64,000 nucleotides of DNA from Methylophaga sp. UBA3192 (lineage in GTDB: Bacteria; Pseudomonadota; Gammaproteobacteria; Nitrosococcales; Methylophagaceae). Positions 9,497 through 18,887 of this stretch are shown in pieces. The translations under genes were made by a program, and so were the position numbers. The notes beneath the pieces were generated by a model, which was not told the DNA's origin, made no database searches, and was given only the letters and a program-made list of their open reading frames with translations. The DNA lies in assembly GCA_002363955.1 (NCBI GenBank), contig DEXE01000004.1, forward strand, positions 62,001 to 126,000. Direction: 5' to 3'. Every line of letters begins with the position of its first letter. The first letter of the stretch is position 1.

Positions 9497-9533
9497 CAAC
9501 TAAAAATGTGACATCTTCCCGAAAAGTGATTAA

Positions 9534-9562
9534 CTGGCATTATTACGATGTTTATATATACT
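9534..9562 (+). promoter_or_regulatory. Candidate sigma-70 promoter for mrcA
   Basis: CTGGCA (9534-9539) and TATACT (9557-9562) are separated by 17 bp and lie about 35 bp before the mrcA start. The -10 matches 5 of 6 and the -35 4 of 6 consensus positions. Confidence 0.5.
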
Positions 9563-9596
9563 CTACGGTTTTATTTTTTGCGAACCAAATAATCCA

Positions 9597-11993
9597 ATGT
9601 CGCGACTTGTGTCACGCCTTTTTAAATGGGGCTTTACCTTTTTCATAGCTGGCCTGCTGTTTATCGCTGTCGTCTATCTGTTTTTATCTCCCAAACTGCC
9701 AAACGCAGAATCGTTGCGCACGGTGCAGTTGCAGATACCTTTACGTATTTTCAGTGAAGAAGGTCTGCTGATGGCAGAGTTTGGCGAAAAACGTCGTATA
9801 CCTGTCACTTACGAAAACATTCCTCCTAAACTTATTGAAGCGTTTCTGGCTGCTGAAGATGATCGTTTTTTCCAGCATCCGGGGGTGGATTATCAAGGCT
9901 TGCTTCGGGCCGCTTATTCTTTGGCACTGACGGGTGAAAAAGCCCAGGGTGGCAGCACTATCACCATGCAGGTGGCACGTAATTTTTTCTTAAGTAACGA
10001 AAAAACCTATTTGCGCAAAATCAATGAAATCTTTCTGTCACTTGAAATAGAAAATATTCTGTCTAAAGAAGAAATTCTGGCTTTGTATCTGAATAAAATA
10101 TTTCTGGGACATCGCTCATATGGCGTTGGGGCAGCTGCAGAAGTCTATTACGGAAAAAAACTCGAAGACTTGACGCTCGCGCAAATGGCCATGATAGCGG
10201 GATTGCCCAAAGCCCCCTCAACGACCAACCCGATTACCTCGCCCGAAAGGGCTCTCGATCGTCGAAATTATGTGCTGAGAAGAATGCTGGATGTCGGTTT
10301 CATCACACAAGCCGAGTATCAGCAAGCACTTAAAGAAGATGTAAGTGCTCGCTATCATGGACGCGAAATAGAAGTCTATGCACCGTATGTTGCCGAAATG
10401 GTCCGAACTTACCTGGTCGCCGAATATGGTGAAGAAATCTATGAAAACGGTATTCGCGTATTTACCACCATTAAAGCCAAACATCAGCAGGCGGCAACAA
10501 AAGCATTACAGGATGCCTTGCTGGCTTATGACAAACGCCATGGTTATCGGGAACCAGCGGCCAAGGTAGAACTGAGCGAACTGCCGGATTTGGCCGCATC
10601 GGAACTGCATCTGAAAGATTATTCCATTATCGGCTCAATCAGCCCGGCCTTAGTGCTCAGTATCGAAGACAACATTGCCCAGGTATTTGTAAAACGCTTC
10701 GGGCAAATCGAATTACCTTTTTCAGCCGTCAGCTGGGCGCAACCACAGCTCAGTGCCAACAGTATGGGAAAAAAACCACAAACCATAGCGGATGTATTGT
10801 CTGTGGGCGATATCATCTATCTACGAGCTTTAGAAGATGATGCATGGCAGTTGACGCAAATCCCGGAAGTACAGGGTGCTTTGGTTTCACTTGCATCAGA
10901 AGATGGTGCCATTACTGCTTTGCAAGGCGGCTTTGATTTCTTTCAGAATAAATTCAACCGGGTGACACAATCAAAACGTCAACCCGGCTCAGGCTTCAAA
11001 CCCTTTGTCTATTCTGCCGCTCTGGAAAAAGGGTATACCGCCGCTACCGTGGTCAACGATGCACCCGTTGTATTTGATGATCCTGGTCTTGAAAATGTCT
11101 GGCGCCCCGAAAATTACAGTGGACGCTTTTTTGGACCAACTCGCCTTAGAGAAGCGCTTACCCACTCACGAAATTTAGTTTCTATTCGCCTGTTAAGAGA
11201 TATCGGCATCGCCTACACGGTGGATTACGTACAGCGTTTTGGGTTTAAACCGGATCAGGTGCCACCAAACCTTTCTATAGCGTTAGGAAGTGGTAACGCT
11301 GCACCATTAGATATGGCCCGCGCTTACGCAACATTGGCTAACGGCGGTCACTTGGTGGATCCTTATGTGATTTCCCGTGTAGAAAATACAGCAGGCGAGA
11401 TTTTAATGCAGACCAAACCGCAGAAGGTTTGCGATAGCTGTGCTGTTCCCAATGAAGATATAACTGAAGAAGAAGCGTTAATGCAGGCTGAGTTATTAGG
11501 GTTTTATCCTGCTAAACAGGTTATCACGCCGCAAAATGCCTATATTATTAACAGCATGCTGCGTGATGTTGTGAAGTTCGGCACGGGTCGTCAGGCCTTG
11601 AGTTTGAATCGAAATGATTTGGCCGGAAAAACCGGCACAACCAATGATCAACTTGATGCCTGGTTCAATGGTTATAACCCGGATTTAGTTGCTATCGGTT
11701 GGGTTGGTTTTGATAACCCTCGAACGCTTGGCCGTTATGAAACGGGTGGCCGTGCTGCGTTGCCAATGTGGATTGATTTTATGCGTATTGCTCTGGAAGA
11801 TCAGCCTGAACACGCCTTTGAACAGCCAGTGGACATGGTCACCGTTCGAATAGATACTGAAACAGGATTATTGGCCCGCCCGGGCGATCAGAATGCTATC
11901 TACGAATCCTTCCATAAGGATAATGTTCCTGCAATGCGTGGAGGCAGCAGTTCAAGTCGTGACGAGGATGATTCACTCATTGATCTGTTCTGA
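9597..11993 (+). CDS. mrcA: Penicillin-binding protein 1A (bifunctional PBP)
   Basis: Class A PBP that polymerises glycan strands and cross-links peptides at the outer face of the inner membrane. The 798 residues contain an N-terminal membrane anchor (about 11-31), a GT51 glycosyltransferase domain with catalytic E87 in AAEDDRFF, an OB-like insertion typical of PBP1A, and a transpeptidase domain with SxxK (S465-K468), SRN (524-526) and KTGTT (678-682). All catalytic motifs are intact. The C-terminal tail is serine and acid rich. It is divergent from pilM. No strong ribosome-binding site precedes the ATG. Confidence 0.97.
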   Translation: MSRLVSRLFKWGFTFFIAGLLFIAVVYLFLSPKLPNAESLRTVQLQIPLRIFSEEGLLMAEFGEKRRIPVTYENIPPKLIEAFLAAEDDRFFQHPGVDYQGLLRAAYSLALTGEKAQGGSTITMQVARNFFLSNEKTYLRKINEIFLSLEIENILSKEEILALYLNKIFLGHRSYGVGAAAEVYYGKKLEDLTLAQMAMIAGLPKAPSTTNPITSPERALDRRNYVLRRMLDVGFITQAEYQQALKEDVSARYHGREIEVYAPYVAEMVRTYLVAEYGEEIYENGIRVFTTIKAKHQQAATKALQDALLAYDKRHGYREPAAKVELSELPDLAASELHLKDYSIIGSISPALVLSIEDNIAQVFVKRFGQIELPFSAVSWAQPQLSANSMGKKPQTIADVLSVGDIIYLRALEDDAWQLTQIPEVQGALVSLASEDGAITALQGGFDFFQNKFNRVTQSKRQPGSGFKPFVYSAALEKGYTAATVVNDAPVVFDDPGLENVWRPENYSGRFFGPTRLREALTHSRNLVSIRLLRDIGIAYTVDYVQRFGFKPDQVPPNLSIALGSGNAAPLDMARAYATLANGGHLVDPYVISRVENTAGEILMQTKPQKVCDSCAVPNEDITEEEALMQAELLGFYPAKQVITPQNAYIINSMLRDVVKFGTGRQALSLNRNDLAGKTGTTNDQLDAWFNGYNPDLVAIGWVGFDNPRTLGRYETGGRAALPMWIDFMRIALEDQPEHAFEQPVDMVTVRIDTETGLLARPGDQNAIYESFHKDNVPAMRGGSSSSRDEDDSLIDLF

Positions 11994-12000
11994 ATACGAC

Positions 12001-12050
12001 CCTTACCCTCCCGGCACACAAATCTGCCGACGGTAAGGCCTGTTATTTTT
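12001..12050 (+). terminator. Possible terminator hairpin after mrcA
   Basis: CCTTACC (12001-12007) pairs with GGTAAGG (12032-12038), and inside it CGGCA (12012-12016) pairs with TGCCG (12025-12029). A T-rich tract (12043-12050) follows. A second inverted repeat, AGGCCTGTT (12036-12044) with AACAGGCCT (12072-12080), overlaps it. The T-tract is some distance from the stem, so efficiency is uncertain. Confidence 0.4.
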
Positions 12051-12179
12051 AAACAGTGATCGTTGAAGAGCAACAGGCCTGACACCACACCTTATAGCGA
12101 GTATTGGAATTAACGCACTTGCGTTCTCAACAGGGACAACCTGAAACTGCTCTGTTGCAAAGCCAGGAGCAAAGAGAAA

Positions 12180-13652
12180 TTAACGAATACGCTTGGCCAA
12201 TTGTCCAGGTTGCAACTCGTCATTAGGATAATGACCATTCAGTAAACGTAGCTGTTGGATTGGGCTATTGCTAATCCGGGTCGAAGCAGCCCAGCTTGCA
12301 TAACTATCATTTTTGCTAACCTGTACGACTTCTATACGCTGTGCTTTGGCAAGATGTTTTTCATCATCACGTAATGCATGAAAACTCATTACCGTTTCAC
12401 GGAAGCTGGCATCAAAACGTTTAAAATCCCCAGCGGCTTTAGTCGTGGCGATAAAAATAAATGCCTGTTCACGTAAATACATGACCGCAACACGAACGGT
12501 TTTGCCTTGAGCAGCTGCCAAGCCGGTATATCCCTGAAGACCATTGCTGGTGATAGGTTCTCCACTCTTCAGATCTTTAATATTCAACCGATCCCGGATA
12601 AATTCAGCAGGACTCTGTTTACGATTAAGATCAGATACACCCATTTCAATAATCGCTGAACCCTGAGGTGCAACAGCTCGCAGGCTGGAAGGGTTATTTT
12701 GAATATGCCAATTTACTGGAAAACTCAACGCAAATTGCATTTCACCATGATAGAAATTTCTACCTGAACGAATTCCCTGTGATTCACTGTCGCCAAACAC
12801 CATGCCATCAATACGCTTCAAATAGCGCTCAGCGCCTTCAACACCTTCTGATGTTTTATATCGATCTGCTGCCTTAACCACTTCCTGCAGCCGAGTGTCA
12901 TTATCAGGATGTGAAGCAAAGAGGCCATGGTATCCCTGATAATCCTGCCCCTGTTTTTTAGCTTCCGCTTCAGCAAAGGTTGCCTGATCTTTTAATACTC
13001 CAATCACATTAATCATTGCCTGGGGGTTATAACCAGAGCGGGCCAGATATTCTGCGCCAAGTCTATCCGACTCCAGTTCATGCTCACGGCCATAACCGCT
13101 GAGCAAGGCGCCACCAAACAAATTAAACAAATCCTGGGCACCTGCCGTGCGTAATCCAGGAACTAATATTGCACCAAGGGTATAGCCTAAATTAGCCGCC
13201 TGTGCGGCACTTTGCTGGCGCACACCATGTCTTGCAGTAACGTGGCCTATTTCATGCCCTAACACGGCGGCCAGTTCAGCTTCAGAATTCAGATAAGACA
13301 TCAAGCCGCGGGTGATATAGATGTAACCGCCAGGTAAAGCAAACGCATTGATAACCGGTGAATCCAGCACAGTAAAGCGATAAACCAGATCATCTCTATG
13401 ACTGACTGCGGCAAGTCTTTGCCCTATATCCTGAACATATCTCTGCAACGCTTCATCTTCATACAAACCGTATTCTTTAACGATTTGCGGATGATAGGTA
13501 CGTCCCATTTCCAGTTCTTTGTTTTCGCTGAACATCACAAAGTCCTGGCCACCAGTGACCGGATTCTGTGCACAACCTGATAAAAGCCCCAGAAACAACA
13601 AAGCCCCTGTCAATCGACAGAGGCTTTTGTATGTGGTGTTGATGATATTCAT
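12180..13652 (-). CDS. M48 family zinc metalloprotease lipoprotein
   Basis: Periplasmic, probably outer-membrane-anchored zinc protease related to the BepA/LoiP group that handles envelope protein quality control. From ATG 13652, which has a strong GGAG site, the protein is about 490 residues. It has a signal peptide with lipobox LSGC (C27), the zinc motif HEIGH (H133, E134, H137) and a third-ligand region HELESD (about 191-196). The C-terminal half (about 290-490) includes a second globular region, with no clear TPR array seen. A longer frame running into rpmE is not credible, because it would overlap the L31 gene. It follows rpmE by 28 bp on the same strand. The substrate is unknown. Confidence 0.9.
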   Translation of the reverse strand: MNIINTTYKSLCRLTGALLFLGLLSGCAQNPVTGGQDFVMFSENKELEMGRTYHPQIVKEYGLYEDEALQRYVQDIGQRLAAVSHRDDLVYRFTVLDSPVINAFALPGGYIYITRGLMSYLNSEAELAAVLGHEIGHVTARHGVRQQSAAQAANLGYTLGAILVPGLRTAGAQDLFNLFGGALLSGYGREHELESDRLGAEYLARSGYNPQAMINVIGVLKDQATFAEAEAKKQGQDYQGYHGLFASHPDNDTRLQEVVKAADRYKTSEGVEGAERYLKRIDGMVFGDSESQGIRSGRNFYHGEMQFALSFPVNWHIQNNPSSLRAVAPQGSAIIEMGVSDLNRKQSPAEFIRDRLNIKDLKSGEPITSNGLQGYTGLAAAQGKTVRVAVMYLREQAFIFIATTKAAGDFKRFDASFRETVMSFHALRDDEKHLAKAQRIEVVQVSKNDSYASWAASTRISNSPIQQLRLLNGHYPNDELQPGQLAKRIR

Positions 13653-13680
13653 CAGTATCTCCGGCAAGTTGCCCGCAAGA

Positions 13681-13881
13681 TTACTTTCCGTATTTTTGAC
13701 GGAATTTATCAACACGGCCGGCGCTATCAAGCATTTTCTGTTTGCCGGTGTAGAACGGGTGACATTCTGAGCATACATCCAGCGTCAGGTCATTGCCGCG
13801 TGTTGAACGGGTTTTGAAGCTGTTACCGCAGCTGCAGGTAACATTGATTTCGCTATAATCTGGATGGATATCCGCTTTCAT
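13681..13881 (-). CDS. rpmE: 50S ribosomal protein L31 (zinc-binding type)
   Basis: Large-subunit protein L31. The 66-residue product from ATG 13881 has the four zinc-ligand cysteines C16, C18, C37 and C40 (CSC and CSEC), so it is the zinc-containing form rather than the cysteine-free YkgM type. The HPFYTGKQK signature follows the last cysteine. A GAG ribosome-binding site precedes the ATG. An upstream in-frame start would add 13 residues not found in L31. A good promoter lies about 75-100 bp upstream. Confidence 0.97.
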   Translation of the reverse strand: MKADIHPDYSEINVTCSCGNSFKTRSTRGNDLTLDVCSECHPFYTGKQKMLDSAGRVDKFRQKYGK

Positions 13882-13952
13882 ATCTGTTCTCGCCAATAAT
13901 AATGTTTGCCTGACAAACACACTTTATATGTTTGCCCTTTCTGAACCGTGTA

Positions 13953-13981
13953 ATTCTACTGATCCATCGGCTTTTCAGCAA
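13953..13981 (-). promoter_or_regulatory. Candidate rpmE promoter
   Basis: On the minus strand TTGCTG (13976-13981) and TAGAAT (13953-13958) are separated by 17 bp. The resulting leader of about 65 nt before rpmE is long enough for autogenous control, which is known for E. coli rpmE, but no specific structure was established here. Confidence 0.5.
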
Positions 13982-14005
13982 GCCTTAAATAAGTATTTAT
14001 TTTTA

Positions 14006-14581
14006 CTACGACTTTTGAGCAACTAACATTGCCTGATTACGCCAGCCTTGTCTCGTATCCCCCAGTAAAGCCTCTTCACGATAAACTCTGATCCTGAGAC
14101 TGGCAAACAAGTCCAACAGTTCATTATCTGCCAATAAAAATTCTGGGTTTTGCGGCCCCTTGTTATCGGGCTTGTCGCGGCAGAACGTCTGATAAAACAC
14201 TAATCCATCAGGCTTTAATGCATTAACAATATGCTGGCATAACGGACGATCCAGAAATTGACTGATCACAATCACATCAAAACTCTCAGGAGCCGGAGGC
14301 ATTATGGAAACATCACGTTGCTCGATACTCAAATCAAGCTGACGTCTTTCGGCTTCTATTGAGAGCTTTGCTAACGCCTCGCCGCTGATATCCCAAGCCT
14401 GGACCTGTAAACCAAGACTGGCCATTAATAAAGCATTGGCTCCCAAACCACAGGCTAAATCCACCACATTTCCGTGTCCGGGTAATAAATGCTGATTTTG
14501 CTGTAATACCCAGGCTGGTTCAGGATAATTACCAACCGGCTCACGGTAACGTTTATCCCACTTTTGTTGAATACCAGTCAT
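14006..14581 (-). CDS. Class I SAM-dependent methyltransferase (TehB-like)
   Basis: Small methyltransferase of 191 residues. Motif I is VVDLACGLGANAL (about 39-51), followed by an acidic residue at the end of beta-2 (AWDIS) and FDVIVISQF as motif II-like. It most resembles TehB-type or small-molecule methyltransferases; the substrate is unknown. The start codon abuts the trkH stop with no gap, so it is the last gene of the miaB-to-trkH leftward operon. Confidence 0.85.
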   Translation of the reverse strand: MTGIQQKWDKRYREPVGNYPEPAWVLQQNQHLLPGHGNVVDLACGLGANALLMASLGLQVQAWDISGEALAKLSIEAERRQLDLSIEQRDVSIMPPAPESFDVIVISQFLDRPLCQHIVNALKPDGLVFYQTFCRDKPDNKGPQNPEFLLADNELLDLFASLRIRVYREEALLGDTRQGWRNQAMLVAQKS

Positions 14582-16033
14582 CTAACGACGCCAGAATGCA
14601 GGGGTCAATACAACTAACAAAGTGAAAATTTCCAAACGGCCCAATAACATAGCGACACATAAAACCCATTTCGAGGTGGCATTAATCTGACCGAAATTTG
14701 CCCCTACATCACCCAAGCCGGGCCCCAGATTATTCAAACACGCCGTTACTGCGGAAAATGACGTGACAACATCAAGTCCTGTCGCCATCAACATCAAATG
14801 CATGATACTGAAACAGAAAACATACAGGGCAAAGAAGCCCCAGACCGCCCCAACCACCTTAGAAGGTAAAGCCTTGCCATTGACCTTGATAGCAAATACC
14901 GCATTGGGATGAATCAACCGTAATACTTCACGATACCCCTGCTTGAACAGCAGCATGGCACGGATAACCTTAATGCCTCCCCCCGTGGAGAAAGCACACC
15001 CGCCAATATAGCTGGTCATCAACAATAAAATCGGCAGAAAACCGGGCCATAAATAATAATCTGTCGTGGTAAAACCGGCTGTCGTACCAATCGAAACTGC
15101 CTGAAAAATGCCATGATGCGCCGAGGTCCAGCCATCATCAAAAGTGCCGGTAAAATATAGGTAACTTGCTGTTATCAGAGAGATAATAAACATAATACTT
15201 AAAAAGACTTTCAGCTCAGAGTCTCTCAAATAATGCATCAGACTACGATGTCGCCAGGCCAGAAAATGCAGCGAAAAGTTCATCGCTGAAATCAGCATGA
15301 ACGCCACAGCAATCATTTCAATGGTGGCGCTGTTAAAGAAGCCCATACTGGCATCATGGGTAGAAAAACCGCCTATAGCGACAGTAGAAAAACTGTGGCC
15401 TATAGCATCAAACCAAGTCATTCCCGCCCAACGATAAGCGATGGCACAGGCGACTGTTAAGCTTAAATAGATATACCAGAGTGCTTTGGCGGTTTCGGTA
15501 ATACGCGGGGTTAATTTGGCATCTTTCATCGGCCCTGGGGTTTCAGCCCGATAAAGCTGCATACCACCGACACCTAATAAAGGCAGAATAGCCACCGCCA
15601 ATACGACAATACCCATACCGCCCAACCATTGCAGAAACTGACGATAAAACAATACGGCTTCCGGCAAAGTGTCCAGCCCCACCAACACTGTTGCACCGGT
15701 GGTGGTTAGACCCGACATTGACTCAAATACGGAATCGGTAATGCTCATTTGAGGCGATTCCGTCAAATAAAACGGTAACGCTCCGGAAAAGCCCAAGGCA
15801 ATCCAGAACATGACAACCACAATAAAACCATCACGGATTTTCAGCTCTTTTTGATGCTTTCTGGCTGGCAACCAAAGTAACAGACCGGTACTGACCAATA
15901 TTACGAATGCCGTTAAAAATGCCGTAGCAGCCCCATCATCGAACCACAAGGAAACCAGTACAGGAGGTAACATCGTAATACTGAATAAACTCAGTAAGAT
16001 GCCCAGAATGCGCTGGATAGTGAGTAATTGCAT
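14582..16033 (-). CDS. trkH: Trk-type potassium uptake membrane subunit
   Basis: Potassium-translocating subunit of the TrkH/KtrB superfamily, 483 residues with about ten hydrophobic segments in four repeated M1-P-M2 units. Selectivity-filter-like glycines are visible in TTTGATVL (about 109-116), TVAIGGFSTHD (about 218-228), TTAGFTTTD (about 313-321) and NNLGPGLGDVG (about 438-448). It needs a TrkA/RCK partner, and none is adjacent. It lies 6 bp downstream of lnt in the same operon. Confidence 0.93.
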   Translation of the reverse strand: MQLLTIQRILGILLSLFSITMLPPVLVSLWFDDGAATAFLTAFVILVSTGLLLWLPARKHQKELKIRDGFIVVVMFWIALGFSGALPFYLTESPQMSITDSVFESMSGLTTTGATVLVGLDTLPEAVLFYRQFLQWLGGMGIVVLAVAILPLLGVGGMQLYRAETPGPMKDAKLTPRITETAKALWYIYLSLTVACAIAYRWAGMTWFDAIGHSFSTVAIGGFSTHDASMGFFNSATIEMIAVAFMLISAMNFSLHFLAWRHRSLMHYLRDSELKVFLSIMFIISLITASYLYFTGTFDDGWTSAHHGIFQAVSIGTTAGFTTTDYYLWPGFLPILLLMTSYIGGCAFSTGGGIKVIRAMLLFKQGYREVLRLIHPNAVFAIKVNGKALPSKVVGAVWGFFALYVFCFSIMHLMLMATGLDVVTSFSAVTACLNNLGPGLGDVGANFGQINATSKWVLCVAMLLGRLEIFTLLVVLTPAFWRR

Positions 16034-16039
16034 ATCAGA

Positions 16040-17551
16040 TTATGAGTCGTTACGGCGTTGAAGTAGCTGATAATACGCCCATAGGCCCAGCAACAACAAA
16101 ATGCATATTAATAATGGCCATTGCCCCAGTCGCACATAGGGGGTAATACCATCCCGGGGCTGAATCTCTCCTGTCAGCACTGCCAGTTCAAATTGTGGAC
16201 TTTGCTGCTGCAGTTTGCCCCTGTGATCGATAAACGCAGAAATACCATTGGTGGTCACCCGCAAAATCGGCCTGCCAGTCTCCAGTCCCCGACTGCGTGA
16301 AATCTGTAAATGCTGGTGCGGTGCAAACGAATCGCCATACCAGGCATTATTAGTGGCATTTATCAGCAGGGTTGACGCTGGTACGGTGTCTCTCACCTCT
16401 GATGAAAATGCATCTTCATAACATATCGATACACCAACAGGCTGTCCGGCCAGCAACATTTGTGGCTGATCCGCTGATCCGGGGACAAAGGCCGACATCG
16501 GTAAATCAAAGAATTTGATCAAACCACGTAACGTTTCAAACGGCACATAATCACCAAACGGAACCAGATGGCGTTTATGATAAAACACCGGCGTGTCGGT
16601 CAGACTGACCATGCTGTTGTAGTAGTCTTCGCCATTTTCGTCCAGCACCGGCAGTCCGAGAAGAATATCGGTATTTTGCGAACGCGCTTCGCGACCCAAG
16701 GGTGCCAGATAACCTTCATCTATTTGATGATAAAACGCGGTTGCCGCATTTTCAGGCCATACAATCACATCCGCATCCCAGTGCTGGCGACTCAAGTCAG
16801 CATAGAGTTGTAAGGTATTTCGCAATTGCTGCGGGTCCCATTTAATCTCCTGCGGCACATTACCCTGAATTAATGCTGCTTTAATCGGCTCACCGGTTGG
16901 TTTTGTCCATTCAACCGACTGCAATGCAAAAGCACCGCCCCAAATCACTAAAGGCAGTAATAAAAGCGACCATTTACGCTGAGAAATCACCACCGCCAAA
17001 CTACCGGCAGTCAATGCCACCAGCCAGGAAGCCCCATGCACACCAATTAACGGAATCATCCCGGCAAGCGGGCCTTCAATTTGTCCGGTGCCAACTTCAA
17101 GCCAAGGAAACCCCGTCAAAAACCAGGCTTTGAACCATTCAAACAACAGCCAGCTGACAGGCAGTAATATCAGGAAATCTTTCGCCGTAAGTCTCGAACC
17201 AGTTAGACGCTTCAGCAACCATCCCAGTGCACCAATCATTGCCCCCAAAGCAATGACAAATAAGGCTGTCAGTAACCCTGCAAGAAATACACTGGCCTGA
17301 CCGAACACATGGATGGCGACATACACCCAGGAAACGCCGACGCCAAACATGCCGATGCCAAACAAACTACCACGCCAGAAGGCTTGTCGCGGAGTGACAT
17401 GCTGCCAACTCAGAAATAAAACAAGCAGGCTCATCACCGCCAATGGATAAAAATGAAAGGGTGCCAGGCTAAACGGCAGAATGGCACCGGCAATCAATGC
17501 TGCCCAGCGACCAAATGCACCTTGCCAAGCAATCTGCCCGGGGTTTGTCAT
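16040..17551 (-). CDS. lnt: Apolipoprotein N-acyltransferase
   Basis: Adds the third acyl chain to the N-terminal cysteine of lipoproteins at the periplasmic face of the inner membrane. The 503-residue protein has about seven N-terminal membrane segments and a C-terminal nitrilase domain with the complete catalytic triad E267 (WPENA), K326 (YHKRHLVPFGDYVPFE) and C377 (VSICYED), plus a final membrane helix. The start shares a base with the corC stop (TAATG), so translation is probably coupled. Confidence 0.97.
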   Translation of the reverse strand: MTNPGQIAWQGAFGRWAALIAGAILPFSLAPFHFYPLAVMSLLVLFLSWQHVTPRQAFWRGSLFGIGMFGVGVSWVYVAIHVFGQASVFLAGLLTALFVIALGAMIGALGWLLKRLTGSRLTAKDFLILLPVSWLLFEWFKAWFLTGFPWLEVGTGQIEGPLAGMIPLIGVHGASWLVALTAGSLAVVISQRKWSLLLLPLVIWGGAFALQSVEWTKPTGEPIKAALIQGNVPQEIKWDPQQLRNTLQLYADLSRQHWDADVIVWPENAATAFYHQIDEGYLAPLGREARSQNTDILLGLPVLDENGEDYYNSMVSLTDTPVFYHKRHLVPFGDYVPFETLRGLIKFFDLPMSAFVPGSADQPQMLLAGQPVGVSICYEDAFSSEVRDTVPASTLLINATNNAWYGDSFAPHQHLQISRSRGLETGRPILRVTTNGISAFIDHRGKLQQQSPQFELAVLTGEIQPRDGITPYVRLGQWPLLICILLLLGLWAYYQLLQRRNDS

Positions 17552-18426
17552 TATTCCGTTTCGCTATCGCTATCGCTATCAGTAACTTCGGGTAAAACTA
17601 CCATACGCAACAAATGCACACGACGTTTATCAGCCCGTAGCACAGTAAACTCGAACTGACCGATGGTCACCTGCTCACCACGGCCAGGCAAATGACCGAA
17701 TTGATTCACTACATGGCCTCCAACGGTATCAAAGTCATCGTCACTCCACTCCGTTTCGAAGTACTCATTAAAGTCTTCGACAGGTGTCAGTGCTTTTACA
17801 GTGAAGGTGTTTTCATCACGCTGTAAAATCGGTGCATCGTCATCCACATCATGCTCGTCTTCAATTTCACCCACGATTTGTTCCAACACGTTTTCGATGG
17901 TGATCATGCCTGCCACGCCACCATATTCGTCGACAACAATGGCCATATGATTACGACGGGCACGGAATTCACGTAACAGAACATTTAATCGCTTACTTTC
18001 CGGGATAAATACGGCCGGACGTAATAATTCGCGCAAATCAAAATTAAACTCACCAGAGCTGACAACAGCTGAAAGCAGATCTTTGGCCAGTAAAATGCCG
18101 ATGACATCATCCCGATCATCATCAATCACCGGAAACCGGGAATGCGAGGTTTCGGTCACCAGCTTCAATGTTTCTTCTGCTGGCGCATCTCTTGAAACCA
18201 TCACCACCTGAGAACGCGGGATCATGATGTCGCGTGCCTGCATTTGCGAGACACTCAAGGCACCTTCGACAATCGACAAGGCTTCAGCATCAAGAATATG
18301 TCGCTCGGAAGCATTGCGTAACAGTTCAATCAGCTGTTCCTGGTCTTTTGGCTCCAGAAACAGATTACTTAATTTTCGCACCCAGGAAACTGGACTGTCT
18401 GAGCGACTCGGTCGTCCCTCACTCAT
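17551..18426 (-). CDS. corC: CorC/YbeX CBS-domain transporter-associated protein
   Basis: Cytoplasmic CBS-pair protein linked to magnesium/cobalt handling. The 291 residues contain tandem CBS domains (about 65-185, with MIPRSQVVMV at the first) and a C-terminal CorC_HlyC domain (about 205-280). The extreme C-terminus is an acidic SDSDSDSE-like tail encoded by tandem hexamer repeats near 17560-17582. It overlaps ybeY by 4 bp and lnt by 1 bp. Confidence 0.94.
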   Translation of the reverse strand: MSEGRPSRSDSPVSWVRKLSNLFLEPKDQEQLIELLRNASERHILDAEALSIVEGALSVSQMQARDIMIPRSQVVMVSRDAPAEETLKLVTETSHSRFPVIDDDRDDVIGILLAKDLLSAVVSSGEFNFDLRELLRPAVFIPESKRLNVLLREFRARRNHMAIVVDEYGGVAGMITIENVLEQIVGEIEDEHDVDDDAPILQRDENTFTVKALTPVEDFNEYFETEWSDDDFDTVGGHVVNQFGHLPGRGEQVTIGQFEFTVLRADKRRVHLLRMVVLPEVTDSDSDSETE

Positions 18427-18887
18427 GATGTAACCCTCTGCTCTATATAAGGATTTTTGATCTCAAGTTTATCTAAAATACGGATTTCCAACGATTCCAT
18501 CAGCTCGGCTTCATCGTCTTCAATATGATCATAACCAAGTAAATGCAAACAGCCATGTACGACCAGATGTGCCCAGTGATCTTGCAGCACTTTATTCTGC
18601 TCGGCGGCCTCTTTTTCAACCACGTTTACACACAACACCAAATCACCTAACAACATAGGTTCCAGCGGCACGGGTGACTCGAAGGGGAAGGATAAAACAT
18701 TGGTGGGATAATTTTTGCCACGATAGTCGTTATTCAATTCGGCACTTTCTGCTTCATCCACCAGACGAATACTTAATTCACAGTCTTCATTGACTTCGGC
18801 CAGCGCTGCGCTGGCCCAGCGTTGGAATTGTTGTTCTGATGGAACATCTGCATCAGTAGCCTGCTGCAAATCAATGATGACGTTCAC
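18423..18887 (-). CDS. ybeY: Endoribonuclease YbeY
   Basis: Zinc-dependent RNase for 16S rRNA 3' maturation and ribosome quality control. The 154-residue protein carries the HGxLHLxGYDH signature with zinc ligands H111, H115 and H121. It overlaps both neighbours by 4 bp, in the conserved ybeZ-ybeY-corC-lnt order. Confidence 0.97.
   Translation of the reverse strand: MNVIIDLQQATDADVPSEQQFQRWASAALAEVNEDCELSIRLVDEAESAELNNDYRGKNYPTNVLSFPFESPVPLEPMLLGDLVLCVNVVEKEAAEQNKVLQDHWAHLVVHGCLHLLGYDHIEDDEAELMESLEIRILDKLEIKNPYIEQRVTS

Noticed and set aside
13652..13778. N-terminal extension of the M48 protease
   Set aside because: It would overlap rpmE. A strong GGAG site and lipoprotein signal place the start at 13652.
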